Shown here: piece after piece, positions 12,405 through 23,957 of the stretch
Layout: the number at the start of each line of letters is the position of its first letter
Numbering within the stretch: the first letter of the stretch is position 1
Assembly: GCA_001949185.1 (NCBI GenBank)
Contig: BDGG01000002.1
Location: 2,618,467-2,682,466, forward strand
DNA from: Ramazzottius varieornatus
Lineage: Eukaryota > Tardigrada > Eutardigrada > Parachela > Ramazzottiidae
Direction of reading: 5' to 3'
DNA: 64,000 nucleotides
The notes under the pieces: generated by a model
What the model saw: only the letters and a program-made list of their open reading frames with translations
Databases searched by the model: none
What the model was told of the DNA's origin: nothing
Position numbers and translations under genes: made by a program

Positions 12405-13449
12405 AAACGATCTTCCAAAAGAATTACGGACATCGAACAGTAGGACGATGAGTAGACCGGTAGCTCGGGGGAAGAAGTGCCAGAATCTGAAGCAGATTAG
12501 TACCTGTTTCTTTCTGTAATCCTTTCTAGCTGTTTTGTCCAACATGCGCAAAGTCTGACGAATCTTTTCTAGCCTGCCTCAAACTCTTTTACTGTCTCAA
12601 CACTTTTAACTTGACACATAATGTTATCAGTTCTGTTGATTTTGTGGCGGTTTCCGGCGCTGTTGCACTTGTTTAAATTAAGCCTTTGGTGCATTTCGCT
12701 CTGATGATGGCTATCTGTTCCTGGCTAATGTCTTCCAGATGTTTTCATCCGTTCAGTCCCTTCAGTCCCTTACGATTACCAGTTTGCCAACGGAGTTGGC
12801 TGCAGTCCGGTACAACAACCTACAATAACACCACAACTAACGCGTTGACAACATGTCCGCAATATGGGATAATTATGGAAGCCAGTATGGGACTATCCCA
12901 TACCGATCCCACATTAGTACGCCACCTCGTCCCATGTAAGAACTGAATGTGCCACAACCATGTAGACCAGCAGGAGACGCAGAATCCCATACTGGTCTAC
13001 AAGCTCATACGTAAGGCCGGATTCACAACAGGGAGGGGAGCACTCTTGAACAAGGAAATTTCTGAGCTGATACTCAAATCACTTCCTCTAGAAAATCCTG
13101 GATGGTCTTATGAGCGTAGGTAGCGTTTTGCATGTTTCGATTGAGAGGATTCGCTCTTGGTCATCCCGCATCCGGGAAAATTTCCTTGATTGTCCGCGGG
13201 CAGTTTCCTCTGTTGTCGAGTATAAAGGATGCTGGTTCGCCATTGCACCAGTTTCGAAGAGATGACAAAGGATTCGAATACACGGAGAGATGAGTTCATC
13301 TACAAGGACGAGAAATGCAAGGTTGTTTATCGTTTCTTTCGTTCCGGTCAGCTCTTGTCGCGCATGTGACGCTTGAGGTGCAGTTACCACTCGAGCATGA
13401 TAGTCAGTGGAAATGTTGTACTGCGCAGAGCATATCTATTTCTGCAGGT
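12405..13449. other. Intergenic, no gene recognised
   Basis: No exon chain seen. Around 13161 the motif TCATCCCGCATCCGGGAAA resembles a motif inside the fold-back element further right, so part of this stretch may be related transposon sequence. Confidence 0.4.
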
Positions 13450-13608
13450 GCCACAGGCTCCTGGAAAAAGATGTTCCCGGAGCTAAATGCTAAGGTCGAT
13501 GCATGGATCGCCCAAAACGTTAACCTCAAAAATTACGATTTCGACTGCGATCCGTTCGATGAGAAATATCTACTATCTGCAACGCGTCACGCGACAGCAT
13601 CATATTAA
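13450..13608 (+). pseudogene. Possible pogo/Tigger-type transposase HTH remnant
   Basis: After an acceptor-like TCTGCAG the frame reads TGSWKKMFPELNAKVDAWIA and continues to TAA at 13606-13608. The spacing G-x-x-K-x-x-FPEL-x-x-x-V-x-x-WI matches the start of the second helix-turn-helix of pogo/CENP-B-like transposases, as I remember it. Only about 50 residues remain, there is no DDE domain, and the frame stops at the edge of the next fold-back element. Function is lost if the assignment is right. Confidence 0.35.
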
Positions 13609-14292
13609 GCTCTGTTTCACCAACCATAGACCCCAAGACTTTCCAACGGTGAGCTTCCTGCAGACCACTTTTGCCTAGATTTAGCTTCGAATGTTCAAAC
13701 AGGTCGAACGGCTATCAAATGGCCGTTCCAGAAAGTTAAGGTTACCTTTTGATCATCCCGCTACCGGGGAAGATCAGCTGACAAGATCTTTGATCCTCGT
13801 ACCCTGCACGGAGTCGTACACGTAAATCAGGCCCTAGTACAGGCGTGCAACTGTTACAGTCAATCAAGGTGTGTCTGAAATCGGAAAGGGTAAATGCTAC
13901 TTAATCAGATAATGAAGGGTTGAAACGTGCAAGGATAACGACGATTCAACCGCCTTGGCTGTTGTCCCGGTCATTGATCGTCTGATTAAGTAGCATCTCA
14001 GGTTTTGATTTCAAATACACCTTGATTGACTGGGACTACCGCACGCGTGTACCCGGGCCTGGTCAACGCGTACGACTGCGTACGGGTCTTGTAAACTGAG
14101 GAGCAATGATCTTATCAGCTGATCATCCCCGGTAGCGGGATGAACAAAAGGTAACTTTAACTTTCTGGAACGGCCATTTGATAGCCGTTTGACCTGTTTG
14201 AACATTCAAAGCCGAATGTGGCAGAAATAGTCTGCAGGAAGCTCACCGTTTGGAAAGTCTTGGGGTCTATGGTTGGTGAAACAGAGCTTAGA
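13604..14292. mobile_element. Fold-back element with ~310 bp inverted arms
   Basis: The left arm (about 13604-13915) and right arm (about 13978-14292) are reverse complements with modest divergence. Outer end: AGCTCTGTTTCACCAACCAT. Inner end: ATGCTACTTAATCAGA, around a loop of about 62 bp. The arms carry a GATCATCCCGCTACCGGGG motif. No intact protein is coded. Almost the whole element would fold into one hairpin. Confidence 0.8.
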
Positions 14293-14659
14293 CGGAAGAG
14301 TGCTAACTCCAAGTCTAACTTCGATGGCTCGACAAGTACCTTATGATAGCATGTGCCATGCAGCGATTTGATGCCAAGCCTCACAATATAATATTCTTAT
14401 ATCCGTACATCGGCCTTTCGTGGGCAAGATTTTGCGGAGGTGTTGACACGGGCCCAGCTTTACTACGACCCATATCAGGTTGTGAGAACTGGCGCACATG
14501 TTAAGGGTCGTGTAGGGGTGATGATTCCATTTCGCCTCATATCCCGTCACTCTTATCGGGAATAGCTCAAGTTAATCGCATAGTTTAACGGCAAAGTTGC
14601 TTTTCGTATACACGACAAGTTAAGTCTCAACGCTCCGTGCACGTGCACGATGTGGAGAT

Positions 14660-16294
14660 TCAATAACGGGACGGATTTTTATGAGTAGTGAACGAATCCG
14701 CTGAAGTTTTTGAATACTCATACTCTCTAAAATTCAGCGGGTTGATCTGGACGTTGGTCGAGTGAGCCACAAACATGTCTTCCGCGACGGGTTCCACACA
14801 TGGGAACCCAGCTTCATCGGCTAGCTGTCTGCAGTACTGGAATACCGGCTCGGCACCCATGTAGTGCGCATCATGTCCCGGTAGTCCCTTCTCCCGCCTT
14901 TGCCGGTACTCCCTCTCACAGTCCTGCTTCATCTGCCGCACACTGGGCAACTGCATTCGCCCATCCAAGTATGCTTTGTAGAATAAGACTTGGTCCTCCA
15001 CGCCAGCACCCAGAACGGGTAGGCCAGTCAACAGTCCGATAAAAGCCATCGAAGGGTGGTTGCAGTTGATGATGTGTCGGTATAACGGCGTCACGCGACC
15101 TCGACTTACTTTCACTCCACAGTTTTGACCGATGAAAGGGATGTCAAACTGATAGCCGGTTCCTAAGATCACGAAGTCAACCTCTTGCTGGCCTTGCCGC
15201 GCTTCCTCGTCAGCAGCGGCCTTCTTGGCAGGCACAGTGTAGAGGGAGCCATTCTGGGTGAAGGTGACAGGAAGCGGAGTGATGGAGACGTTGGGAAAGG
15301 TTTCGACGTAGGCCGAACTGTACGTTGATGGGGTGATGACCACGCTTTTAGCCGCCTGGATAATCTCCAAGGCGATGTCACGAGCTGACGGACCGCCACC
15401 GACGACGAGGACTCGCTGGTCGGCGAAAGGCTCGGGTACACGGTAATCACAGCTGTGGATGACTTTTCCTTTGAAAGACTGAATTCCCGCAAGTCTTGGT
15501 ATATACGGTCTGTTAAAGTGCCTGCAGGGAAAAGAAGTAAGATTCAAATTCTTGACGTTGAATCAGAGGTAGCATCACATGTATCAGAACATACATGCAT
15601 AGTTTCATACCCGTTGCATACGATAACGACATCGAATGTTTCAGTGGTTTCCGTCTCATCGCCGAGAGTTTTGACTCTCACCCTCCAGCAGGTATGCGGG
15701 ACGCTTGGATCAAATGGTTCGATGGATAGGGCTTGGTGCCTAAACTACAGCAAGTTCGATCGGCTGAGGACCTTAAGTAGGGAAACTCCACGTGAACGGG
15801 TTGAATACTCATTTTACCTTGATATGTTTCTTAAGGTCAAAATGATCGGTGTAGCGCTGCAAGTATCGCAGGAGATCACTTCGGGAAAAGAAGCTAGGCA
15901 GATCTGGCAGATGAGGAAACTCACGAAAGTGAGAGAGATCTCGCGGTACGTTTATTCTAGGAAAAACAACAGGAGGAGATTAGCTCCGATCAATGTTGGT
16001 GTACAAGTGTACGTGATAAGCACTGATACCTGATTTTCCTGCATACCTGAGATGTCGATACATCCGGCAGAAATAGGGTGATGCTTCGTCCGGGACATTT
16101 CCATGCGCTTCACATCCCTCGGGGTAGTTCCAGATACCTCCGACCCTGTCTCGTTGCTCGTAGGCAGTGACTTCATATCGAGGATCAGGTGAGAAGTGGC
16201 GCAGAACGCAAAGTCCGCACACTCCAACGCCAACCACCGCAACACGCTTCAAAGAAGTCCCTTCCGACATCTGATCAGCCTCAACCGTTATCAA
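14660..16294 (-). CDS. Flavin-containing monooxygenase
   Basis: Four exons (16294-16047, 15956-15818, 15744-15611, 15521-14660) join in phase to 460 aa, or 452 aa from the second ATG at 16270, which fits the short FMO class. Numbered from the second ATG: FAD-binding GVGVCG at 14-19; FMO signature FKGKVIHSCDYR at 182-193 (FxGxxxHxxxY); NADPH-site GGGPSA near 207, where the usual final Gly is Ala; and a late GTGYQFD motif. These enzymes use NADPH and O2 to oxygenate soft N or S nucleophiles. It lacks the C-terminal membrane anchor of vertebrate FMO1-5 and so is probably soluble. Which of the two ATGs is used is uncertain. The large exon 4 is uninterrupted, so the gene looks functional. Confidence 0.95.
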
Positions 16295-17086
16295 CAGGGA
16301 GAAGTTAGGTCTTCGCCTTAACCGAAGAAATTACTACGTACCCTTGATCATTCCTCTTAAATGATAGGCGATCGCGATGGAAACTTAATCAAGAAAAGTT
16401 TATTGACCAATCAAGGAGAGTGGACATGCTACAGTGTAAGACAAATTCAGCCTCGAAAATGCATAAGATGGATACGCCGTGCTGTAATCGCCAACCAAAA
16501 TTCGAGTTAGCCTGTCCGTAGCTTATTTTCTCGTGGATGACCCATTTTCGGAGGCTGATTTTGTTTCGCACTGTATCACCTATCATCGTCCATAAACCGT
16601 GGCAGAGAACCATAGTGGATACTTCTTATCTGAATTATCTCTAATCTTATCTTTGAGCATTTAAAATATACTAGGTTGATACTAGGTTCTATGACGGAGA
16701 GTACCGAACAACCGAAGTTTATGTTCTAAAAAAAACATATTATCCTACTGTACGGTACAAGGCTACAAGAATCGTCCTGTCCATTAACGGCGTATTCTTC
16801 GTGCTCATCGCTCACCGGCATCTACCAACGCTGATGATATGGCCTACTGGTGTATAGATGTCGTTCAAAACATCTCGGAACCCCTTTCAAGAACTCGTGA
16901 CCATTAAGCACATTGGTCTCCTCACACTATTTTCCAAGTATTTGCTTCGTTGTATTTGCGCCCAATTCGTCCTTACTTTAAAATTGACTTTATGACGTCA
17001 GTGCATCGAAGTTGCCATACGATTTGAGGGCTCTCTGCATGTCGAAAGTCGGCGACAATCGACGGAGATCTTGTCTTTTTTTGAAG
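16295..17086. other. Intergenic upstream of the FMO gene
   Basis: No gene or clear repeat seen. It should contain the FMO promoter (minus strand). Confidence 0.5.
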
Positions 17087-17733
17087 TACGAGGGAGAGGT
17101 TATTTAGTTAGCCACCTGTTTTCGCCCGTTCTATCTGACATATTCTAACACATGTTTGGATGATTCGACAGAGAAAATGACGGGCTGTCGAATGGTACTT
17201 CTTGCGATGGGCTTAGGCTCTCAGTGCATGCACAAGATCCACAGTTCGGCAAACTGTCAAACCCCATGTTGGAGAGCCTGGACCAGAAATGAAACTAAGG
17301 CCACGAGAGGCGCTGGTGACGCGGTTTTCAATGGCAATAAGAATTATTTTTTTCACTGCGAGGCCAAATTTCGTACAGCAGTCTTGTTATCAACTCTGTC
17401 GGAATAAACATGGCGTCTCTCAAGTTGAAGACTGCACTAGAGGTCCATGCGCAGTTAACTATGCAAGCAGCGGTTTATGCGGTGAGAGAAATGGGATGGG
17501 GAATGCGGGAGTTCTGCGATGGGCATTCCGGTCAAGAAAATGTTCATTCGGCTCTCGAAATTATTAGCCTTTAGAACAGCGGTATGCGCCTCGTACGGCA
17601 GTTTAGAAGAGCGGTATTGATTCTACCGCGTTTTTTTGGCTACTGCCCTGACTGTGCGCCACCACATACCGCAGCCGTGGCTAACTTAACAACCGCAGGT
17701 TGTTATGGCTAACTCAATAACCTCTCCCTCGTA
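17087..17733. mobile_element. TA-flanked MITE, copy 1
   Basis: The left terminus TA|CGAGGGAGAGGTTATTTAG and the right terminus (reverse complement TA|CGAGGGAGAGGTTATTGAG) form inverted repeats flanked by TA on both sides, as in Tc1/mariner-class insertions. The right end has a second GTTAGCC sub-repeat; the left one has decayed. The interior (about 590 bp) has no transposase. It shares its ends with the elements at 18072 and 27210. Confidence 0.75.
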
Positions 17734-18071
17734 TGCATCTCAAACTTGGGACTTCTCGAGACGAACAACACTTTACGCCTACCGCACTCACCCCTTGCGC
17801 GAAGAGAGCGCAGTCCAGTCCGATAATCCTGGCTCAAGGCAAAGAATATGGTCTGTAATAAAGCTTCCTGTTCACTCTGCTGAGAGAGTGAATTTTGTCA
17901 ATGATCTCTCATCAACTACGTTACCGGGTTGCTCCATATGGAAGGTTGTCGGGAGGAAGAACGCACGAGCTCAAGCACAGGTCCAATCAGTTCTTCGATA
18001 TACCGTGTTCAGATATCGATGCGAGGCGATCAAGGCGATCGCAGCGATACAAACTTATTGAGCTCAACCGT

Positions 18072-18393
18072 TACGAGGTAAAGGTCGTAAACTTAGCCGC
18101 CCCATATCGGGTTTGTAAAGTTAGCCACGGCTCTAGCGTCTATCGCTTGATTGACCATTTGATTGTCAGTCTTTGCTTTTAAACATTGGGATTCAACGTT
18201 TTTTTAATTGCGGATCTGTTGGATTCTCCGAATCTTCACGTTAACTTTATCTAAGATCATTCGATAGCCCATTACTTTATCTATCGATCTATCCATAAAT
18301 GTTTGGGAGTAAGTAGGAGAGAACAAGCGAACATGGACGGCTAACTTTACAAACCCGGTACGGGCTGGCTAACTTTACAATCTTTCCCTCGTA
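18072..18393. mobile_element. TA-flanked MITE, copy 2
   Basis: Ends: TA|CGAGGTAAAGGTCGTAAAC at the left; reverse-complemented right end TA|CGAGGGAAAGATTGTAAAG. Each arm of about 58 bp contains two GTTAGCC-type sub-repeats separated by a CGGGTTTGTAAAG unit. The element is about 318 bp between the TAs, with no coding frame. Confidence 0.75.
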
Positions 18394-19034
18394 CAGATAC
18401 AGTATATCATCTATGAATGCATGGTTTCAATAGACCTGTTTCGCAAGTCATGTTTTCGGCTTGCACAGCATATGTATAGGTTTTACGCTGTGCTTCCATC
18501 CACGACTTATGTTCGGCCTAATATCGCTGCACAGAATTTCAAATTCTGTGCAAGCTGAGTTGATTGAACTATTGACCACTTTGGTCGAAACTGGAAATTT
18601 CAGTGGAGTGGAGCGTGATCAGACTAATCAGCGAAATTATACCTTGCGTGCCAAGTAATCCGAGCGACGCGCCTTCCCCAGATTGCGCCGCTTGACTTCC
18701 GCTCTCGTTTCTTCTGCAAATCCGTCACGTTTTCGACCTGAACCAGCATTAAAACGAGGAAGAGACATTTCTCATCCCAAAACTACTGCTGGAAAACGCG
18801 ACCAAAGTCCTGGGTTCATCCGATCGATCTCTTTATCTTAATCGCTTTATCTTAATTTTCTACACCGGAAGTGTCGAAACCGCGAAACGGTTTCCGCACA
18901 GAAACCTGCACAGCACAAAATCACATGATCTTGTGTAATTCAGGGCCGAAACGTGACTTGCGAAATAGGTCTAATGAGTACGTAGCGTATACGTACAGTG
19001 GTAGTTGTATTATCACTATTATGAGCACCAAGTA
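18394..19034. other. Intergenic, no gene recognised
   Basis: Nothing beyond short random frames was seen between the MITE and the fold-back element. Confidence 0.45.
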
Positions 19035-19922
19035 TATACAGTCACTGTCATTGGTCATGCCCCCCCTCCCCCTAGTTTTCCTTCGCTCCATCATATCTTT
19101 CGATCGTGTTGTCCGATTCCCGATCTTCAACGAGTACCATGTAGGAGATTCTTTAGACTTTCCGATCACGTGACCCGCAGGTCCCCTTTTCACCGATCAA
19201 CCGGTAAGCGTTGCTGGTTCGGACCAGGAAATAAGGGTGATTTTTGGCTCTCGCTCCCACGCCCCGTGACAGGTCGATGGAGAAGCCAAAACGGCCAGGA
19301 GGTAGCAGAAACATTCTTCTGTCAACTTCACTGAGAGGAATTTCCAGTAGAATCTTCTCACAAAAACTTTCTCTATCTGGTCTGAAACTCTTTTTGCCAC
19401 ACATTTTATGGACAAAATCGTTCCGCCACGAGTATCTTTCGACGAGATCAGCATTCTCTGTGGACAAAACTGGTGTCTACAAATACCACCGAGATGCCTC
19501 TCCCGAACAAGCACAGTTTCGGCGTATAAGCTCTACAAACGGGAAAGAAAGAAAACGAAGAATCAAATTTGTCCGGGAAGGTGAGTAGCAGAGCCGAAAC
19601 GGGAGATTTTCACTGGAAATTCTTGTTAGTGAGTTCAATAGAAGAACGCTTCTGCTACATTCTGGCCATTTTGGCTTTTCCATTGACCTGTCACGGGACG
19701 TGGCAGCGAAAGGCAAAAATCGCCCTTATTTCCTGGTCCGAACCAGCAACGCTAACCTGTTGATTGGTTGAAAAGGGGACCGGTCTGTCACGTGATCGGA
19801 AAGTCCAAAGAGTCTCCTACATATTGCTTTTTGAAGATCGGGAATCGGACAACGGGATCGAAAGATATGATGGAGCGAAGGAAAACTATGGGGTGGCCAT
19901 GACCAATGACAGTGACTGTATA
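19035..19922. mobile_element. Fold-back element with ~370 bp inverted arms
   Basis: Left arm (about 19035-19405) and right arm (about 19560-19922) are diverged reverse complements sharing the ends TATACAGTCACTGTCATTGG. Internal landmarks found in both arms include TCGATCGTGTTGTCCGATTC, TTTCCGATCACGTGAC and GGTTCGGACCAGGAAATAAG. Open frames in the arms mirror each other and are not protein-like. The element ends 40 bp before the opsin stop codon. Confidence 0.8.
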
Positions 19923-19962
19923 TTACACAGAAACAAAACCTCGGTTTAAACAAAACATCGCT

Positions 19963-22900
19963 TCAGTGTAGCAGAGGAAAATGGACATCGCCATCCTCAT
20001 CTTCTACTGGAGGTGGTGACCGCTCGCGCATGACATCTGCGTACCCGGAGTGCGGGCTTTCAGGAATGGCGACCAGTGGTACGGTGAATGACACTCGTTT
20101 TTGCACTACCACATTCAGACACAACGTCTCCGTCCCGTTACTGGAGTCGAATCTTTTCGATATTGACCATCCCCGTAGGCGTTGAGATATCGCATTAACA
20201 CGCATCTGGTTACCACTGGGGGGGGGGGGGGGGTACAGCTGCTTCCCGANNNNNNNNNNNNNNNNNNNNNNNNNNNNNNNNNNNNNNNNNNNNNNNNNNA
20301 CGGGGGGGGGGGGGGGGTTACAGCTGCTTCCCGAGGTTCGCCGGTCTCCACTCCTGAATCCGTACTTGAAAAATGACCAGATAACCGAACGGAGGCGTTC
20401 GTTCATTAAAGCGTAGACTACCGGATTGTAGACGGCGCTGGTTTTACAGAAGAGGACAGGAAGAGCATTACTGTAGGGCGTAACCAGGCTTTGGTCACCC
20501 CAAATCCCGATGAGTGCCACCACCGTGTAGGGACCCCATGCTAGCACGAAGAGGACTACAATGATAGCACAGGTCGTAGCAGCCTTTACATCGTTGTCTT
20601 GGATGACTTGCCGTTGCTCCAAACTCTTTTCAGAATAAACTAAAGGGATAATTCGCAAATTTAACGAAAAACACTCGAGAAAACTTGAATGCCTACTAAG
20701 GGCTTTGAGGTATTGAGAAGGATTGCACTCACTGCCGGTTAGAGTGGCACTGTTTCTGGTATCGTCTCTTACTCCGCAAACGTTGATCGACTGGTTTGAA
20801 TTTAACACAATTTCGCCCAATCTCGGTGAACTGTGAACGCGTACAAAGCCCGCGGTGTTCATGACTTGACGATGGCGGACCACATAGCGGATGATGCGAA
20901 CGTAGCAGACGAAGATGACGATGAGTGGCAAGAAGAAGCCAAGTACTGTCAGGTATAGGACATAGGCCTTTTCGACCGGCTCCTGGGTCAGCCAGTCGAA
21001 GGAACAGCTAGTCTGAATACCTTCGATGACGTACCGGGACCACCCGAATAGCGGCGGGATAATCAGGGTGAATGCAATCACCCACAAAGCGGCGATCCAG
21101 CGGAAGACTCGGGCGTAAGAAAGATGCCAAGTGGCCCATCTCGTGATGGCGTAGTAACGGTCGATCGAGATGCTGGTCATGGTTAGGATGCTTAGAAGGC
21201 CGAAGAAGCCGCCTGACACCACATAATAGTCGCAACCTGGACAAAGACCAGTTTCATCAGCAGATTCATTAGTGGACTGGCTCCAGCTGAATGCACTGTA
21301 GGACAAAAAGGTCTACCAAGTTGCCCAAACACCCATTTGGTTTTGAAGGAACTAATGGCGAAAAGAGGGAATGCGAAGAAGTTGAGTCCAAAGTCCGCAA
21401 AGGCCAGATTGGCAACGAGCATGTTGGAAGGCGATCGCAGTGATGAGCTCCTGTAAACAGGGAGGGATAATGAAACACTTAATTTTTTTTGACGCAGTTT
21501 GTGCTTGAGGCTTAAACATGCATGTAAACGAAGAACACCATAGTAAGCGCACCGGCAGCGTAGGAATTTGGAATAAATGCCGTTATGATGTCGCTGCATT
21601 TTTTCGTACTCGTACTCGTACTTTGAACAAAAATTAGCACCGGTGCAAACCGGCATGCTGTGAAAATTATTTCAAAAATTATGACCAGCGTTTCAAACGC
21701 CTTGCGTTAGTCCGCCACCCGTAATTCCTTATTTAATAAGCATTATGATACTTTCAAGACCTGGAGGACCATACCAACCCTCCAGCATTTCCAAACGACA
21801 ATAGCCCATTGAAATTCTAGCCCAACGTGGTCCTGAATCACTTGAGCACTCCACTGAAAAGAATGTGACGTATTCCCATGAGTCGTTAAGGTCGCTGCTC
21901 CGACGGTTTCCCGGACACGCGATTCTAGCCCAACGTGGTCCTGAATCACTTGAGCACTCCACTGAAAAGAATGTGACGTATTCCCATGAGTCGTTAAGGT
22001 CGCTGCTCCGACGGTTTCCCGGACACGCGAGACATGTTCGAAGACCATAACTCGCTCAGAGACTTCTGGCCGCGGTATTACCGAAGGCCTAATCAAATTA
22101 ATCTACATGGCAGGGTAAACAACAAGAGTCAACTTGAATTTCTATCCCAAGTCATTGAAATCGGAAATTGGATGAGCTGTGCGTACACGTCAGTCTTGCG
22201 TGTGTCTCGGTATTACGACAGTTGTGCGGAAGTCATCCAATTAAATTTGGGACCTCCGGGAAAATATCTTTCCAAGGTCTTTTTCTCCACCTCCATTACT
22301 CGGCACGGAAGCCAGATCGGCGGATGTTTGGGCTACCTATCGAGATCTGTTATGACTGTGTTCACTGGCCACAAATGTCCGGAAAAGTTTCGAAATTCAT
22401 CAGATAGTCAAGGAAACAATTTTGTGGACGTTCTTAACGCAGAAAAGGGTCTTTATTGCTGTGAACCGGACTTATTCTATGAAACGGAGGACTTCAGAGA
22501 TACTGTGTCTTTGAAACATCAAGAAAAACGTGGTTTTGAAAAAAGTTTTTTTGATATCTTCAAGGGAGAAAATCTTAGATGCCCTTCTGTCGAGATGGGA
22601 TGGATCTCGGGTACTAAAAACACGTATTCGTATTAAAAGTACTGAAAAAAATTTTCGCAAATTATTGAGCAATAATGCAGATTTCAGCAGAATCCGGCTG
22701 GTGGTCTAACAAGGCGCCGCGAGCTCATGGTTTATAATTAAGCTCAGGTAGCCAGGACATCCGCCAATCTGATTCCGTGACGAATACTAGGTACAAAATA
22801 CCCGTAGGACAAACGATTTTCTGGAGGTTACTTTTGTCGCACTTAGAATGGCCTTTCGGACACATTGACTGTATTTGTTTGGTCCGGAGAAAACCGATAG

Positions 22901-23957
22901 GCGTAGCCAGACCTACTATACTGTAGTTCCCGCGCTCGAAATGTGTAGTCTGTCTAGGCGATATCAATTCGCGGTATGCCATAAGAACCATACCGTCACG
23001 TTACAGCCTGACAGGTGCAAGCCTAGCATGCTATAACATAGCATTACATAGGCCTTCGAGACAGCGAATCAACTGATGAATTCGCGAGTGGACCGCTTGT
23101 CCAGAGACGGCAAGCAGAACGGGCAAAACGTTTTGAATTCACAAAACTGAAACCGTTTTCTTCGTCTACACGCACGACGAGGAATTAAGGGCCAGTAAAA
23201 ATTATGGGACAGGCCTTTTCGCTACGGCGGTACGGAAGCATGGACGTGCGCCACTGATATTCACAGTGACACACTTCTCGACACTTTTCTACGTTTGGTT
23301 TCCATTTTGCCGTCTTTTCCGCCGGGCCCATGATTTCTCGACGTGCATGTACACATTTCGAGCGCGGGGACTGTACAAGCAGCTGCAACCCCAGGCCATT
23401 TCCGCAACCCCCGTGTCTGCGCCGTGACTGATCTCCTGGCGTACCAATTTATAAATTTACTAGTCGGGGACGTAACACTCTTGAAAGCATCAACTTTCGC
23501 GCAACCAATGTTGCTTTGCTTTACCATAAGAGCAGTGGTCGTCTGCAAGCTGCCCGGTCGTGCAGTTTATGGAAAGGAATTCCTTACCCTATGAAAGCGA
23601 GAAGAAGCACCGAATTGCCGATGGTTCCCGAGAGAGCGACGATTATTACGTAGACTCCCGTTGCCATATGCATCTGTAAAGAAAGCGGGTAATTCAACAG
23701 TAGACTTGATCATGACCTCGGGAGTGCACCGCACGCAAGACAGCACTCAAAAGTCCCACACGTGTCCGCCACGTTGTTTTCGGATGTTCGGGCAAAAATC
23801 ACTTTCGAACTCCTTGTCTTACCCAGGGAGGAGCCGGTAAATCGCCATTCTCATAAAACTGGTTCCAGTGAGGATGGTCGTACGATGACAGAGTTCTCGA
23901 ATGATTAGCCATCGGTATTCTTTGGTTCGCGAGCGACCGGCTATCGTTGGCAGCCAT
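19963..23957 (-). CDS. Opsin (E181/Y113-type, retinal-binding GPCR)
   Basis: Five exons (23957-23823, 23673-23588, 21450-21317, 21236-20733, 20639-19963) join in phase. Exon 1 carries N-glycosylation sites and HPHWNQFY, as in r-opsin N termini. Exon 2 is TM1 with GN, exon 3 TM2, exon 4 TM3-TM5, exon 5 TM6-TM7 and tail. TM7 has FCKTSAVYNP with the Schiff-base lysine at about K352. TM3 has C-D-Y-Y, giving Tyr at position 113. EGIQTSC places Glu at 181 as counterion. DRY and NPxxY are present. These features suit r-opsin/Go-like groups rather than vertebrate-type ciliary opsins. A 93 nt in-frame insertion in loop 3 (20732-20640) has perfect splice ends and is modelled as intron. The 50-N gap lies in the C-terminal tail, so the tail frame is unsure. 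Intron 2 is about 2.1 kb. Confidence 0.9.
20250..20299. other. Assembly gap (50 N) between two poly-G tracts
   Basis: Exactly 50 Ns, flanked on both sides by a G run of about 14-15 and the same TACAGCTGCTTCCCGA unit. The duplication across the gap suggests either a poly-G-centred tandem repeat or one locus split in two by the assembler. It falls within opsin coding sequence. Confidence 0.9.
21814..22029. repeat. Perfect 108 bp tandem duplication in opsin intron 2
   Basis: Two adjacent 108 bp units, starting at 21814 and 21922 (each ATTCTAGCCCAACGTGG), appear identical. Identity implies a recent duplication or a local assembly duplication. The unit length is a multiple of three. Confidence 0.85.
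22034..22636 (+). CDS. Uncharacterised 200-codon ORF inside opsin intron 2
   Basis: An uninterrupted frame from ATG 22034 to TAA, on the strand opposite to opsin. It is Cys- and Lys-containing with no signal peptide, membrane helix or motif I know. It begins immediately after the tandem duplication. A 600 nt frame can arise by chance in a 64 kb window, so evidence for coding is weak. Confidence 0.2.
   Translation: MFEDHNSLRDFWPRYYRRPNQINLHGRVNNKSQLEFLSQVIEIGNWMSCAYTSVLRVSRYYDSCAEVIQLNLGPPGKYLSKVFFSTSITRHGSQIGGCLGYLSRSVMTVFTGHKCPEKFRNSSDSQGNNFVDVLNAEKGLYCCEPDLFYETEDFRDTVSLKHQEKRGFEKSFFDIFKGENLRCPSVEMGWISGTKNTYSY

Noticed and set aside
19153-19588. Overlapping ORFs of 100-114 codons on both strands
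   Set aside because: They lie in or between the arms of a fold-back element and mirror each other; not coding.
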